35,643 nt of DNA from Bradyrhizobium macuxiense (GTDB lineage: Bacteria; Pseudomonadota; Alphaproteobacteria; Rhizobiales; Xanthobacteraceae): contig NZ_LNCU01000082.1 of the NCBI RefSeq assembly GCF_001542415.1, forward strand, positions 45,256 through 80,898. Reading direction: 5' to 3'. Each line of letters begins with the position of its first letter. The stretch's first letter is position 1. Both the position numbers and the translations under genes were made by a program. Positions 7,580-15,628 of the stretch are shown one piece after another. The notes below the pieces were generated by a model that was not told the DNA's origin, searched no databases, and was given only the letters and a program-made list of their open reading frames with translations.

Positions 7580-8437
7580 ATGCGTAGCGTTAAGTCTTTG
7601 ATTGCCGCGGGCGCGGCATCCCTGCTGTCCTCAGCGGCGTTCGCCGCCGATATGCCCATCATGCCGCCGCCCCCGATGGCATACGCTCCGCCTCCGGTGC
7701 AGGACTTCGGCGGCTGGTATCTGCGCGGCGACATCGGCATGACCAATGTGACCGGCAAGTTGCACAACAATCTCTACGACACCTTGCCGGCCGGCTCGAC
7801 GCTGACGCAGCAGGGCGAGGGCTTCAACGGCGGCGTGTCCTTCGGCCTCGGCGTCGGTTATCAGTTCAACAGCTGGTTGCGCGCCGACATCACGGGTGAG
7901 TATCGCTCGCGCGTCAGCTTCAGCGGCACCGACTTCTCCACGTTCCCCGGCGGCAGCGCGCTCACCGACGTTTATCAGGGCGGCTTTACGAGCTGGGTCG
8001 GACTGGCCAACATCTACGCCGATCTCGGAACCTGGTGGTGCCTGACACCGTTCGTCGGTGTCGGCGTCGGTGCTGCTCATATCCAGACCACCGGTCTTCA
8101 GGATTCCGGCCTGGCGTTTGCTCCGGGCTTCGGCTCCTTTGGAGCCGGCTCGTACTTCGCCAATGGCGCTTCGACAACCAACTTCGCCTGGGCCGTGCAT
8201 GCCGGTCTCGCCTACAAGGTGAACAACAACTTCACCGTCGAACTCGCGTACCGCTATCTCAACATGGGAACGGCGGTTCACGGGTTCGGCCAGTCCTTCG
8301 ACGGCAGCAATGCCGGCCCGTCGTCCTTCCAGTTCCGCGACCTGGTCTCGCAGGACGTGAGACTCGGTGTGCGCTGGGCTCTGCCTTGCTGCGACGTGCC
8401 GCCTCCGCCGCCGCCCCCGCTGATCACCAAGGGTTAA
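7580..8437 (+). CDS. Outer-membrane beta-barrel protein (Omp25/opacity-type)
   Basis: 285 residues. The ATG at 7580 follows AAGGA 8 bases upstream; an earlier in-frame start would add 15 residues before the signal peptide and is unlikely. The signal peptide is MRSVKSLIAAGAASLLSSAAFA, then a proline-rich stretch (PPPPMAYAPPPV) and an eight-stranded-barrel-like body with alternating aromatic strands (GGWYLRGDIGM, FGLGVGYQFNSWLRADITGEY, FVGVGVGAAHI, AWAVHAGLAYKV, VELAYRYLNMG, VRLGVRW). The C-terminus PPPPPPPLITKG follows the last strand instead of ending in an aromatic residue. This is the typical alphaproteobacterial Omp25/RopB-like build. Likely a structural surface protein; the next gene is a second barrel protein. 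A strong terminator follows. Confidence 0.85.
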   Translation: MRSVKSLIAAGAASLLSSAAFAADMPIMPPPPMAYAPPPVQDFGGWYLRGDIGMTNVTGKLHNNLYDTLPAGSTLTQQGEGFNGGVSFGLGVGYQFNSWLRADITGEYRSRVSFSGTDFSTFPGGSALTDVYQGGFTSWVGLANIYADLGTWWCLTPFVGVGVGAAHIQTTGLQDSGLAFAPGFGSFGAGSYFANGASTTNFAWAVHAGLAYKVNNNFTVELAYRYLNMGTAVHGFGQSFDGSNAGPSSFQFRDLVSQDVRLGVRWALPCCDVPPPPPPPLITKG

Positions 8438-8465
8438 TTTCCAGCCTTCATCGGTTAACGATTGC

Positions 8466-8500
8466 AAACGGCGCGGGATTATCCCGCGCCGTTTTTGTTT
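8466..8500 (+). terminator. Rho-independent terminator
   Basis: The perfect stem AAACGGCGCGGGAT / ATCCCGCGCCGTTT with a 2-3 base loop is followed by TTTGTTT. It starts 29 bases after the stop of the first barrel protein and is the best terminator in the window. Confidence 0.92.
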
Positions 8501-8618
8501 GTCGCTGACGTCGCGAGGTTTGCAACGTGAGCATGTCGAAAGTGGACGGCGACAACGATTGGTTAAGGTTAACAGGCGATGATCAGCGCGTCGTTTGGTG
8601 GGTGGATGGAGCGTGGCG

Positions 8619-9449
8619 ATGCGTAAGTTGTTGCTGGCGGCGATGATGTTCGGGGCGGTGACCGGCGCGCGCGCGGCGGATCTCCCGGACCTGCCTGTTC
8701 TCCGCGGCGGCTTCAGCGAGGGGTTGGCCCAACCGACCACCAACTGGGAGGGCTTCTATGTCGGCGGACAAGCCGGCTACGGTTCGTCCGATGAGAATTT
8801 CAGCGGGACGAACGCCAACATGCTCTCCGCCCTGCTCGATCACAATGTCATCCAGCAAATGGACGTCGCGAATTGGAATCTCGGGCTCGGCAAGCAATCG
8901 CAGCGTTCGTCGGCCTTTGGCGCGTTTGCCGGCTACAACTGGCAATACGATGATGTCGTCGTCGGCGTCGAAGCGAGCTATATGCACGCCAACAACTTCG
9001 GTGGCAGTTCGACCGCGAGCAAAGAGCTGGTCAGCGGCGCCGCGTTGACCGACAAAATGTTCCATGACGTGCGCGTCGATTCGTCAGCCGGAATCGCGAT
9101 TACGGACTTGGCCACCTTCCGCGCCCGTGCCGGTTATGCCTGGGGTTGCTTCCTGCCCTACATGTTCGGCGGCGTCGCGCTGGGCAATGCCAACATCTCA
9201 CGGTCCGTCACCGTCTTCGATGCCATCAGCTCCACGGGAGCGGCCGGATCGTTCACGTCGCTTGCGACCCTGAGCGCATCGGATGTGCTGCACAATCACC
9301 TGGTGTACGGCTACAGCGGCGGCCTTGGCGTCGATGTGAGGTTGATGGCGGGGCTCTTCATGCGCGCGGAGTGGGAGTACGTTCGCATCACTTCCGTCGT
9401 CGACACCAACATCAACACGGTGCGCGTCGGCCTCGGCTACAAGTTCTGA
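8619..9449 (+). CDS. Outer-membrane beta-barrel protein
   Basis: 276 residues from ATG 8619, with GGAG 8 bases upstream; an upstream GTG in frame would put charged sequence before the signal peptide. Signal peptide MRKLLLAAMMFGAVTGARA, cleavage before ADLPDLP. The body has the opening typical of rhizobial Omp25-like proteins (WEGFYVGGQAGYG), repeated amphipathic strands (FAGYNWQYDDVVVGVEASYMHA, FRARAGYAWGCFLPYMFGGVALG, VYGYSGGLGVDVRL, MRAEWEYVRI), and ends VRVGLGYKF with the C-terminal phenylalanine used for insertion by the BAM complex. It is related in fold, not closely in sequence, to the upstream barrel protein. Upstream, GGTTAAGGTTAAC (8561-8573) is a direct repeat in the likely promoter region. 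Specific role unknown. Confidence 0.85.
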   Translation: MRKLLLAAMMFGAVTGARAADLPDLPVLRGGFSEGLAQPTTNWEGFYVGGQAGYGSSDENFSGTNANMLSALLDHNVIQQMDVANWNLGLGKQSQRSSAFGAFAGYNWQYDDVVVGVEASYMHANNFGGSSTASKELVSGAALTDKMFHDVRVDSSAGIAITDLATFRARAGYAWGCFLPYMFGGVALGNANISRSVTVFDAISSTGAAGSFTSLATLSASDVLHNHLVYGYSGGLGVDVRLMAGLFMRAEWEYVRITSVVDTNINTVRVGLGYKF

Positions 9450-9499
9450 TCTGCGGCGCTGCATCGGCTTGACGGCGCATTGTGCGGCTGATCGAATGC

Positions 9500-9517
9500 C
9501 GCTCCGCAAGCGGAGCG
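9500..9517 (+). promoter_or_regulatory. Hairpin containing the ribosome-binding site of the GST-like gene
   Basis: The perfect 7-bp stem CGCTCCG-CAAG-CGGAGCG places the GGAG ribosome-binding site (9512-9515) in its 3' arm, 8 bases before the GTG start at 9524. Folding would hide the site, so translation could be conditional. No known RNA class is recognised. Confidence 0.45.
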
Positions 9518-9523
9518 CAATCA

Positions 9524-10114
9524 GTGAAAATCTACGGCGACGCCAATTCAGGCAATTGCCTGAAGGTGAAATGGGTGTGCGACAAGCTCGCGCTGCCCTA
9601 CACATGGATCGAGATCGACACCCTCAAAGGCGGCAGCCGGACGGCGGGTTTCCTCAAGCTGAACGGCTGGGGGCAGGTGCCGACGGTCGAGCTCGACGAC
9701 GGCCGCACGCTGGCCCAGTCCAACGCCATCATCCGCTATCTCGCGCGCGGCAGCGATCTGATCCCGGGCGACGCCTATCGTGCCGCGCAGATGGATGCCT
9801 GGATGTTCTGGGAGCAGAACACCCACGAGCCCTATGTGGCCGTCTGCCGCTTCCACATCGTGTATCTCGGCAAGGCCGTGGCGGACCTCGATCCGAACCT
9901 GGTGAAGCGAGGCCATGTGGCGCTCGATCACCTGGAGCGGCATCTCGGCGGCACGCGATTCCTGATCGGGGACGCGTTTTCGCTGGCCGACGTTTCGCTG
10001 CTCGCCTACACACGCGTCGCACATGAAGGCGGCCTCGAGCTCGACCGCTACCCCATGATCAATCGCTGGATCGCGGACGCCGAGCGCGCGCTCGGCCTGC
10101 CGCCGGCGCGCTGA
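9524..10114 (+). CDS. Glutathione S-transferase family protein
   Basis: 196 residues from the GTG at 9524, which gives the canonical thioredoxin-fold N-terminus VKIYGDANSGNCLKVKW; an upstream GTG in frame (9482) would add 14 residues without family similarity. The N-terminal domain contains the cis-proline motif GQVPTVEL and the glutathione-binding turn LAQSNAIIRYLA. The helical C-terminal domain has the N-capping motif FSLADVSLLAYT. SGNC occupies the place where the catalytic serine or cysteine of bacterial GSTs lies, so thiol transfer or glutathione conjugation is plausible. Substrate unknown. The acetyltransferase gene follows after 21 bases, suggesting co-transcription. Confidence 0.88.
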   Translation: MKIYGDANSGNCLKVKWVCDKLALPYTWIEIDTLKGGSRTAGFLKLNGWGQVPTVELDDGRTLAQSNAIIRYLARGSDLIPGDAYRAAQMDAWMFWEQNTHEPYVAVCRFHIVYLGKAVADLDPNLVKRGHVALDHLERHLGGTRFLIGDAFSLADVSLLAYTRVAHEGGLELDRYPMINRWIADAERALGLPPAR

Positions 10115-10135
10115 CCTCAAACGGAATAAACGACA

Positions 10136-10606
10136 ATGACCGGATCATCATCGATCACCATTCGCCGTGCCACTCGCGAAGACATTGCCGCCGTCGTCGG
10201 GATGCTGGCGGACGATCCGCTCGGCAGCGCGCGCGAGCGGATCGAGGATCCGTTGCCGCAAAGCTACTATCAGGCGTTCGAGCGGGTTGATCGTGATCCC
10301 AATTTACAGCTCGTTGTCGCCGTCGACGGCGACGGGATCGTCGTCGGTTGTTTGCAACTGGCCGTTCTGCCGGGCATTAGTTCGCAGGGCGGCTCGCGCG
10401 GCCTGCTCGAGGACGTGCGTGTTGCAAAGCATTGCCGCAGCCGCGGCATCGGCGAGAAGCTGGTGCAGTGGGCGATTGCGGAAGCGCGCACGAAAGGCTG
10501 CATGCTCGTCGAGCTGTTGACGCATCACACGCGCGTCGATGCGCAACGCTTCTATGAACGGCTCGGATTCGCGCGCAGCCATGTCGGCATGACGATCCGC
10601 TTTTGA
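10136..10606 (+). CDS. GNAT-family N-acetyltransferase
   Basis: 156 residues, a single GNAT domain that would transfer acetyl from acetyl-CoA to an amine. The N-terminus ITIRRATREDIAAVVGMLADD is typical. Motif A is seen in LLEDVRVAKHCRSRGIGEKLVQWAIAEAR, with the pyrophosphate-binding R/Q-x-x-G-x-G/A element as RSRGIG. Motif B appears as RVDAQRFYERLGFARSHVGM. It lies 21 bases downstream of the GST-like gene and probably shares its transcript. The acceptor cannot be inferred. No terminator is evident after it. Confidence 0.9.
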   Translation: MTGSSSITIRRATREDIAAVVGMLADDPLGSARERIEDPLPQSYYQAFERVDRDPNLQLVVAVDGDGIVVGCLQLAVLPGISSQGGSRGLLEDVRVAKHCRSRGIGEKLVQWAIAEARTKGCMLVELLTHHTRVDAQRFYERLGFARSHVGMTIRF

Positions 10607-10773
10607 GATGCGTGCGCGAAGTTGTGTTCTCTAGCTCCGCGAGCCTGCGGTAGTTCTCGCTCTGCTATTCGGTTAAGGAGCAATAAACTAAGCTGATCTC
10701 CGTGATTTTACGGGGAGGAACGAGTCCGGTATCTCGGCGTCTCCCATCGGGCACAGCAGCTTGGGGATCTTCG

Positions 10774-10986
10774 ATGCCAGCTTATTCGATCGTGCGGGTC
10801 GGCAACGAATACATCGTGCAGGCCGGCGAAAAGAGCATCTTAAAAATCGCCAGCCGCCGCAGGGCCGTCAAGCTGGTGACCGACGCCGCGGAGCTGTTGG
10901 TTCAGCAGGTGGTATCGCGGGTCGAGGATGCCCCATCAATCAGCTGTGATTCCGACAGCCTGCCCGATACGTCCAAAGTTCCTTGA
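10774..10986 (+). CDS. Small conserved-looking hypothetical protein, 70 residues
   Basis: Starts at ATG 10774, with GGGGAT 6-11 bases upstream. It opens PAYSIVRVGNEYIVQAGEKSILKI, a beta-hairpin-like pattern, followed by a basic helix (ASRRRAVKLVTDAAELLVQQV) and a polar tail. No signal peptide or membrane segment. The frame stays open about 70 bases further upstream but without a ribosome-binding site. Codon use fits the neighbours. Its stop is 78 bases before serC, so the serC leader starts almost immediately after it. Function unknown; gene reality is likely but not certain. Confidence 0.6.
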   Translation: MPAYSIVRVGNEYIVQAGEKSILKIASRRRAVKLVTDAAELLVQQVVSRVEDAPSISCDSDSLPDTSKVP

Positions 10987-10990
10987 CGTT

Positions 10991-11064
10991 TTGGGGCCCT
11001 TCCACTATCTCCGACGGCGGGAAACCTCTCCCCACCGAGAGGCAGCTATCTGGAAGGGTAGATT
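10991..11064 (+). promoter_or_regulatory. serC leader RNA motif masking the serC ribosome-binding site
   Basis: CCCTTCCA (10997-11004) is exactly complementary to TGGAAGGG (11051-11058), which contains the serC ribosome-binding site 6 bases before the ATG. Nested inside is a second perfect hairpin CCTCTC-CCCACC-GAGAGG (11025-11042). CTATCT occurs on both sides of the loop, at 11005 and 11046. The arrangement and position match my recollection of the alphaproteobacterial serC leader motif found by comparative genomics upstream of serC-serA. The pairings are seen directly; a role in translational control is inferred. Confidence 0.7.
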
Positions 11065-12237
11065 ATGACTGCAGCGAAGCCCGCTTCGCGGCCTCATGTG
11101 CCGCATTTCTCCTCCGGCCCTTGCGCCAAGCGCCCCGGCTGGAACCCCGAAAATCTCAAGGACGCCGCGCTTGGCCGCTCGCATCGTGCGAAGGTCGGCA
11201 AAGCCAAGCTCAAGCTCGCGATCGAACTGACGCGCGAAGTGCTTGAAGTGCCCGCCGACTACAAGATCGGCATCGTGCCGGCGTCCGACACCGGCGCGGT
11301 CGAGATGGCGCTGTGGTCGCTGCTCGGTGCGCGGCCCGTCACCACGCTCGCCTGGGAATCCTTCGGCGAGGGCTGGGTCAGCGACATCATCAAGGAATTG
11401 AAGCTGAAGGACGTCACCAAGCTCAACGCGGCTTACGGTGAAATTCCGGATCTCTCCAAGGTCGATCAGAAGTCCGACGTCGTCTTCACCTGGAACGGCA
11501 CCACGTCCGGTGTGCGCGTGCCGAACGCTGACTGGATCAGTGAGACCCGCGAAGGCCTCACGATCTGCGACGCGACCTCGGCCGCCTTCGCGCAGCCGCT
11601 CGATTTCGCCAAGCTCGACGTCGTGACGTTCTCTTGGCAGAAGGCGCTCGGCGGCGAGGCTGCGCACGGCATGCTGATCCTGTCGCCGCGTGCGGTGGAA
11701 CGGCTCGAGACCTACAAGCCGGCCTGGCCGCTGCCGAAAATCTTCCGCCTCACCAAGGGCGGCAAGCTCAATCAGGGCATCTTCGAGGGCGAGACCATCA
11801 ACACGCCGTCGATGCTCTGCGTCGAGGACTATCTCGATGCCCTGAACTGGGCGAAGTCGATCGGCGGCCTGAAGGCGCTGATCGCGCGCGCCGACGCCAA
11901 CACCAAGGCGCTCGCCGACTGGAAGGCGAAGACGCCGTGGATCGATTTCCTGGCCAAGGATCCCGCGATCCGCTCCAACACCTCGGTGTGCCTGAAGTTC
12001 ACCGATCCCGCGATTACCTCGCTTCCATCAGATGCGCAGGCCGACTTCTGCAAGAAGCTGGTCGCGCTGGTGGAGAAGGAGAACGCCGGCTTCGACTTCG
12101 CGTACTACCGCGATGCGCCGGCGGGCCTGCGGATCTGGTGCGGCGCCACTGTTGAAGCAAAGGACGTCGAGCTGCTCACGCAGTGGATCGACTGGGCCTT
12201 CGCCGAGACCAAGGCAGCGCTGCCCAAAGCGGCCTGA
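11065..12237 (+). CDS. serC: Phosphoserine aminotransferase
   Basis: 390 residues. A PLP-dependent cytosolic enzyme that transaminates 3-phosphohydroxypyruvate with glutamate to give O-phosphoserine, the second step of serine synthesis; it also acts in the DXP-dependent vitamin B6 pathway in many bacteria. This is the alphaproteobacterial type with N-terminus HVPHFSSGPCAKRPGW. The PLP lysine is in TFSWQKALGGE (Lys193), the cofactor aspartate in ICDATSAAFA, and substrate-binding elements lie in SDTGAVEMALW and NTSVCLKF. The start at 11065 has GGAAGGG in a structured leader. serA follows after 235 bases, as expected for a serC-serA unit, but a repeat element lies between them. Confidence 0.96.
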   Translation: MTAAKPASRPHVPHFSSGPCAKRPGWNPENLKDAALGRSHRAKVGKAKLKLAIELTREVLEVPADYKIGIVPASDTGAVEMALWSLLGARPVTTLAWESFGEGWVSDIIKELKLKDVTKLNAAYGEIPDLSKVDQKSDVVFTWNGTTSGVRVPNADWISETREGLTICDATSAAFAQPLDFAKLDVVTFSWQKALGGEAAHGMLILSPRAVERLETYKPAWPLPKIFRLTKGGKLNQGIFEGETINTPSMLCVEDYLDALNWAKSIGGLKALIARADANTKALADWKAKTPWIDFLAKDPAIRSNTSVCLKFTDPAITSLPSDAQADFCKKLVALVEKENAGFDFAYYRDAPAGLRIWCGATVEAKDVELLTQWIDWAFAETKAALPKAA

Positions 12238-12250
12238 GCTTTCCTTTGTC

Positions 12251-12405
12251 ACCTCTCCCCCGTTCTTACGGGGAGAGGTCGGATTTCTCCGGGCGATGAG
12301 CAGCATCGTTCCGTGCGATCCGGGTGAGGGGCCCCTCCGGCTTCTCCCTCGCCTGTGTTTGCCCCTCACCCCAACCCACTCCCCGTAAGGACGGGGAGAG
12401 GGAGA
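12251..12405. repeat. Palindromic repeat, type C, between serC and serA
   Basis: About 155 bp. It opens with a strong hairpin ACCTCTCCCC...GGGGAGAGGT (12251-12279), and near the other end has CCCCGTAAGGACGGGG (12381-12396) followed by AGAGGG. The outer segments CTCTCCCCGTTCTTACGGGG and CCCCGTAAGGACGGGGAGAG are mutually complementary, so the whole element can also fold end to end. The middle is rich in CCCCTC/GAGGGG blocks. It looks like a mobile palindromic element inserted in the operon. Confidence 0.75.
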
Positions 12406-12472
12406 AGTGATCAGAGACTTCATCACATCGGTCCAAGGGACCCGCCTGCCGCAGGGCAAAGGAACATTTCAA

Positions 12473-14062
12473 ATGTCAAAACCCAAAGTTCTCATTTCCG
12501 ACGCGCTGTCTCCCGCCGCCGTGCAAATCTTCAAGGACCGAGGCGTCGAGGTCGACTTCCAGCCCAACCTCGGCAAGGACAAGGAAAAGCTTGCCGAGAT
12601 CATCGGCGATTATGATGGCCTCGCGATCCGCTCGGCCACCAAGGCCACCGCCAAGATCCTCGAGAAGGCGAAGAAGCTGAAGGTGATCGGCCGCGCCGGC
12701 ATCGGCGTCGACAATGTCGAGATCCCGGCCGCGACCGCCAAGGGCATCATCGTGATGAATACGCCGTTCGGCAATTCGATCACGACTGCCGAGCACGCGA
12801 TCACGCTGATGCTGGCGCTGGCGCGCGAGATCCCGCAGGCCGACGCCTCGACCCAGGCCGGCAAGTGGGAGAAGAACCGCTTCATGGGCGTCGAGATCAC
12901 CGCCAAGACGCTTGGCGTGATCGGTTGCGGCAATATCGGCTCGATCGTCGCCGATCGCGCGCTCGGCCTGCGCATGAAGGTGATCGCGTTCGATCCGTTC
13001 CTGTCGCCGGAGCGCGCCAAGGATATCGGCGTCGAGAAGGTTGAGCTCGACGATCTGCTGAAGCGCGCCGATTTCATCACGCTCCACACGCCGCTGACCG
13101 ACAAGACGCGCAACGTCATCGACGCGGCCGCGATCGCCAAGATGAAGAAGGGCGTCCGCATCATCAACTGCGCCCGAGGCGGTCTGGTCGACGAGCAGGC
13201 GCTGGTCGATGCGCTGAATTCCAAGCATGTCGCGGGCGCCGCCTTCGACGTGTTCATCGAGGAGCCGGCGACCACGAACGTGCTGTTCGGCCACCCCAAC
13301 GTGATCTGCACCCCGCATCTTGGCGCCTCCACCACGGAAGCGCAGGAGAACGTCGCGCTGCAGGTTGCCGAGCAGATGTCGGATTATCTGTTGTCGGGCG
13401 CGATCTCGAATGCCGTCAACTTCCCCTCGATCACTGCGGAAGAAGCCCCCAAGCTGAAGCCGTTCATCGAGCTCGCTGAAAAGCTCGGCTCGTTCGCCGG
13501 CCAGCTCACCGAGAGCGGCATCCTCAAGACCCAGATCACCTATGAGGGCCACGTCGGCGAGATGAAGATCAAGGCGATCACCTCGGCGGTGCTGTCCGGC
13601 CTGCTGCGGCCGATGCTGGGCGAAGTCAACGTTGTCTCCGCGCCTGTCGTCGCCAAGGAGCGCGGCATGGTGGTGGACGAGGTCGTGCGCGCCGCGCAGA
13701 GCGACTATGAGAGCCTGATCACGGTCACCGTCACGACCGAGCGGCAGGAGCGTTCGGTGTCCGGCACCGTCTATGCCGACGGCAAGCCGCGCCTGGTCGA
13801 CATCAAGGGCATCCGCGTCGACGCCGAGTTCGGCAAGACGATGGTCTACGTGACCAACGAGGACAAGCCGGGCTTCATCGGCAGCTTCGCGAGCCTGCTC
13901 GGCGATGCCAGGATCAACATCGCGACCTTCCATCTCGGCCGCGTCAAGCAGGGCGGCGACGCCATCGCGCTGGTCGAGGTCGATGGCGCGGTGCCGGCGG
14001 AGGTGCTCGCCAAGGTGCAGGCGCTGCCGCAGGTGAAGCAGGCCAAGGTGCTGACGTTCTAA
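12473..14062 (+). CDS. serA: D-3-phosphoglycerate dehydrogenase, long form
   Basis: 529 residues, full length for the long SerA type. Oxidises 3-phosphoglycerate to 3-phosphohydroxypyruvate with NAD+, the committed step of serine synthesis. The order is substrate-binding segment (VLISDALSP..., RAGIGVDNVEIPAA), NAD-binding loop GVIGCGNIGSIVA, catalytic Arg in NCARGGLVDE, Glu in DVFIEEPA and His in PHLGASTTEAQ, then the allosteric substrate-binding domain, and a C-terminal ACT domain (TMVYVTNEDKPGFIGSFASLL, VDGAVPAEVLAKVQAL). The start at 12473 follows AAAGGA; an upstream in-frame ATG (12407) lies in repeat-derived sequence. ACT domains in SerA usually mediate serine feedback, though many long forms are not inhibited. 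Confidence 0.97.
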   Translation: MSKPKVLISDALSPAAVQIFKDRGVEVDFQPNLGKDKEKLAEIIGDYDGLAIRSATKATAKILEKAKKLKVIGRAGIGVDNVEIPAATAKGIIVMNTPFGNSITTAEHAITLMLALAREIPQADASTQAGKWEKNRFMGVEITAKTLGVIGCGNIGSIVADRALGLRMKVIAFDPFLSPERAKDIGVEKVELDDLLKRADFITLHTPLTDKTRNVIDAAAIAKMKKGVRIINCARGGLVDEQALVDALNSKHVAGAAFDVFIEEPATTNVLFGHPNVICTPHLGASTTEAQENVALQVAEQMSDYLLSGAISNAVNFPSITAEEAPKLKPFIELAEKLGSFAGQLTESGILKTQITYEGHVGEMKIKAITSAVLSGLLRPMLGEVNVVSAPVVAKERGMVVDEVVRAAQSDYESLITVTVTTERQERSVSGTVYADGKPRLVDIKGIRVDAEFGKTMVYVTNEDKPGFIGSFASLLGDARINIATFHLGRVKQGGDAIALVEVDGAVPAEVLAKVQALPQVKQAKVLTF

Positions 14063-14071
14063 CTCTCTCCA

Positions 14072-14199
14072 CCGTCATGGCCGGGCGTAGCCGTCTGAAG
14101 GATGGTGTCGCTTCCGCTCGCCTATGACCCGGCCATCCGCGTCTTCCTGACCACGCGTACGTTAATGCGTGGATGCCCGGGTCAAGCCCGGTCATGACG
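14072..14199. repeat. Palindromic repeat, type D
   Basis: About 128 bp with inverted ends CGTCATGGCCGGGC and GCCCGGTCATGACG. Internal hairpins are CCACGCGTACG...GCGTGG and CCCGGGTCAAGCCCGG. It lies 10 bases after serA and has no coding capacity. A different family from types A-C. Confidence 0.75.
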
Positions 14200-14242
14200 A
14201 ATTGAGACTTCGCTCGAACATATATTCCGATCTGCGGAACAT

Positions 14243-14277
14243 AACGTCGTCTCCGGCCCCGGAGACGGCGTTTGTCG
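14243..14277 (+). terminator. Strong terminator-like hairpin downstream of serA
   Basis: A 14-bp stem AACGTCGTCTCCGG / CCGGAGACGGCGTT (one G-T pair) with a two-base loop runs into TTTGTCGTT. It lies 181 bases after the serA stop, beyond repeat D, and about 100 bases before the thiolase gene; it probably ends the serC-serA transcript. The remaining bases up to 14374 should hold the thiolase promoter, but I see no clear -35/-10. Confidence 0.7.
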
Positions 14278-14374
14278 TTCTGAGGCCTCTAGTATTCCTG
14301 TCGCAGCCGCTGAAAAATGTGTACGAACGGGCCACGACACGCCACAATGACGGTCATCTCAAAGGGAGAAAACT

Positions 14375-15547
14375 ATGCGTGAAGCCGTAATTGTTTCCTA
14401 TGCGCGCACCGGCCTGGCGAAGTCCGGCCGTGGCGGATTCAACATCACCCCGCCGATGTCGCTCGCTGCGCACGCGATCAAGCACGCTGTCGACCGCGCT
14501 GGCGTCGACAAGGAGTATGTCGAGGATTGCTACCTCGGCAATTGCGCGCATGGCGCGCCGAATATCGGCCGACAGGCCGCGCTGCTTGCCGGACTGCCGA
14601 AGTCGACCGCCGGCGTCTCGGTGAATCGCTTCTGCTCGTCGGGCCTGCAGACCATCGCGATGGCCGCCAACTCGATCCGCTCGGACGGCTCGGATTGCAT
14701 CGTCGCCGGCGGCGTCGAGAGCATCTCGATTCCCGGCGGCGGCTCGCCGAAGGAATCGATCGATCCGGATCTGCTGAAGACCGCGCCCGACATCTTCATG
14801 GCGATGATCGATACCGCCGACATCGTCGCCGAGCGCTACAAGCTCAGCCGCGAGTATCAGGACGAGTATTCGCTGGAGTCACAGCGCCGCATGGCGGCCG
14901 CACAGCAGGCCAACAAGTTCAAGGACGAAATCGTCCCGATGAAGACCAAGATGAAGGTGGTCGACAAGGCGACGAAGGCCGAGTCGATCGTCGACTATGT
15001 CGTCGACCGCGACGAGTGCAACCGCCCGGAGACGACGCTGGAAGGTCTCGCCAAACTCGAGCCGGTGAAAGGCCCGGGCAAGTTCGTCACCGCCGGCAAT
15101 GCCAGCCAGCTCTCCGACGGCGCCGCCGCCGTCGTGCTGATGGAAGCCAAGGACGCCGAGAAGCGCGGCCTCAATCCGATGGGCCGCTTCGTTGCCTGGG
15201 CCTCGGCCGGCTGCGAGCCGGACGAGATGGGCATCGGCCCGGTCTTTGCCGTGCCGAAGCTGTTGAAGCGCCATGGCCTGAAGATCGACGACATCGATCT
15301 CTGGGAGCTCAACGAGGCCTTCGCCAGCCAGTGCCTCTATTCGCGGGACCAGCTCGGCATCGATCCCGAGAAGTACAACGTCAACGGCGGCTCGATCGCG
15401 ATAGGCCATCCCTTCGGCATGACCGGTGCCCGTCTCACCGGCCACCTGCTGCAGGAAGGCCGTCGCCGCAAGGCCAAGTGGGGCGTCGTGACCATGTGCA
15501 TCGGCGGCGGCCAGGGCGGCGCGGGCCTGTTCGAGATCTACAGCTGA
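14375..15547 (+). CDS. Acetyl-CoA acyltransferase (thiolase)
   Basis: 390 residues, one thiolase unit (N- and C-terminal halves of the same fold). Performs thiolytic cleavage or Claisen condensation of acyl-CoA units. The nucleophilic Cys87 is in VNRFCSSGLQTIAM, His345 in AIGHPFGMTGAR, and the acid/base Cys375 in TMCIGGGQGGAG; NEAFA near residue 310 is also present. GHPFGMTG, where many biosynthetic enzymes have GHPIGASG, resembles FadA/acetyl-CoA acyltransferase proteins of beta-oxidation. The start at 14375 has AAAGGGAG 8-13 bases upstream. A terminator follows, so it seems monocistronic. Chain-length preference cannot be told. Confidence 0.93.
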   Translation: MREAVIVSYARTGLAKSGRGGFNITPPMSLAAHAIKHAVDRAGVDKEYVEDCYLGNCAHGAPNIGRQAALLAGLPKSTAGVSVNRFCSSGLQTIAMAANSIRSDGSDCIVAGGVESISIPGGGSPKESIDPDLLKTAPDIFMAMIDTADIVAERYKLSREYQDEYSLESQRRMAAAQQANKFKDEIVPMKTKMKVVDKATKAESIVDYVVDRDECNRPETTLEGLAKLEPVKGPGKFVTAGNASQLSDGAAAVVLMEAKDAEKRGLNPMGRFVAWASAGCEPDEMGIGPVFAVPKLLKRHGLKIDDIDLWELNEAFASQCLYSRDQLGIDPEKYNVNGGSIAIGHPFGMTGARLTGHLLQEGRRRKAKWGVVTMCIGGGQGGAGLFEIYS

Positions 15548-15578
15548 GCTTTCGGCTCATCTGACTATTGAGAAGACC

Positions 15579-15611
15579 AGCATGGCGCCGCACAGGCGCC
15601 GTGCTTTTTTG
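15579..15611 (+). terminator. Rho-independent terminator after the thiolase
   Basis: The stem AGCATGGCGCC / GGCGCCGTGCT (one G-T pair) with loop GCACA is followed directly by TTTTTT. It lies 31 bases after the stop codon. A textbook terminator. Confidence 0.92.
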
Positions 15612-15628
15612 TGCTGTGTTCTTTCTAC

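Noticed and set aside
12476..13933. A 485-codon open frame antisense to serA
   Set aside because: Shadow of the real gene; composition (ADD, RRG, QH runs) is that of reversed high-GC codons.
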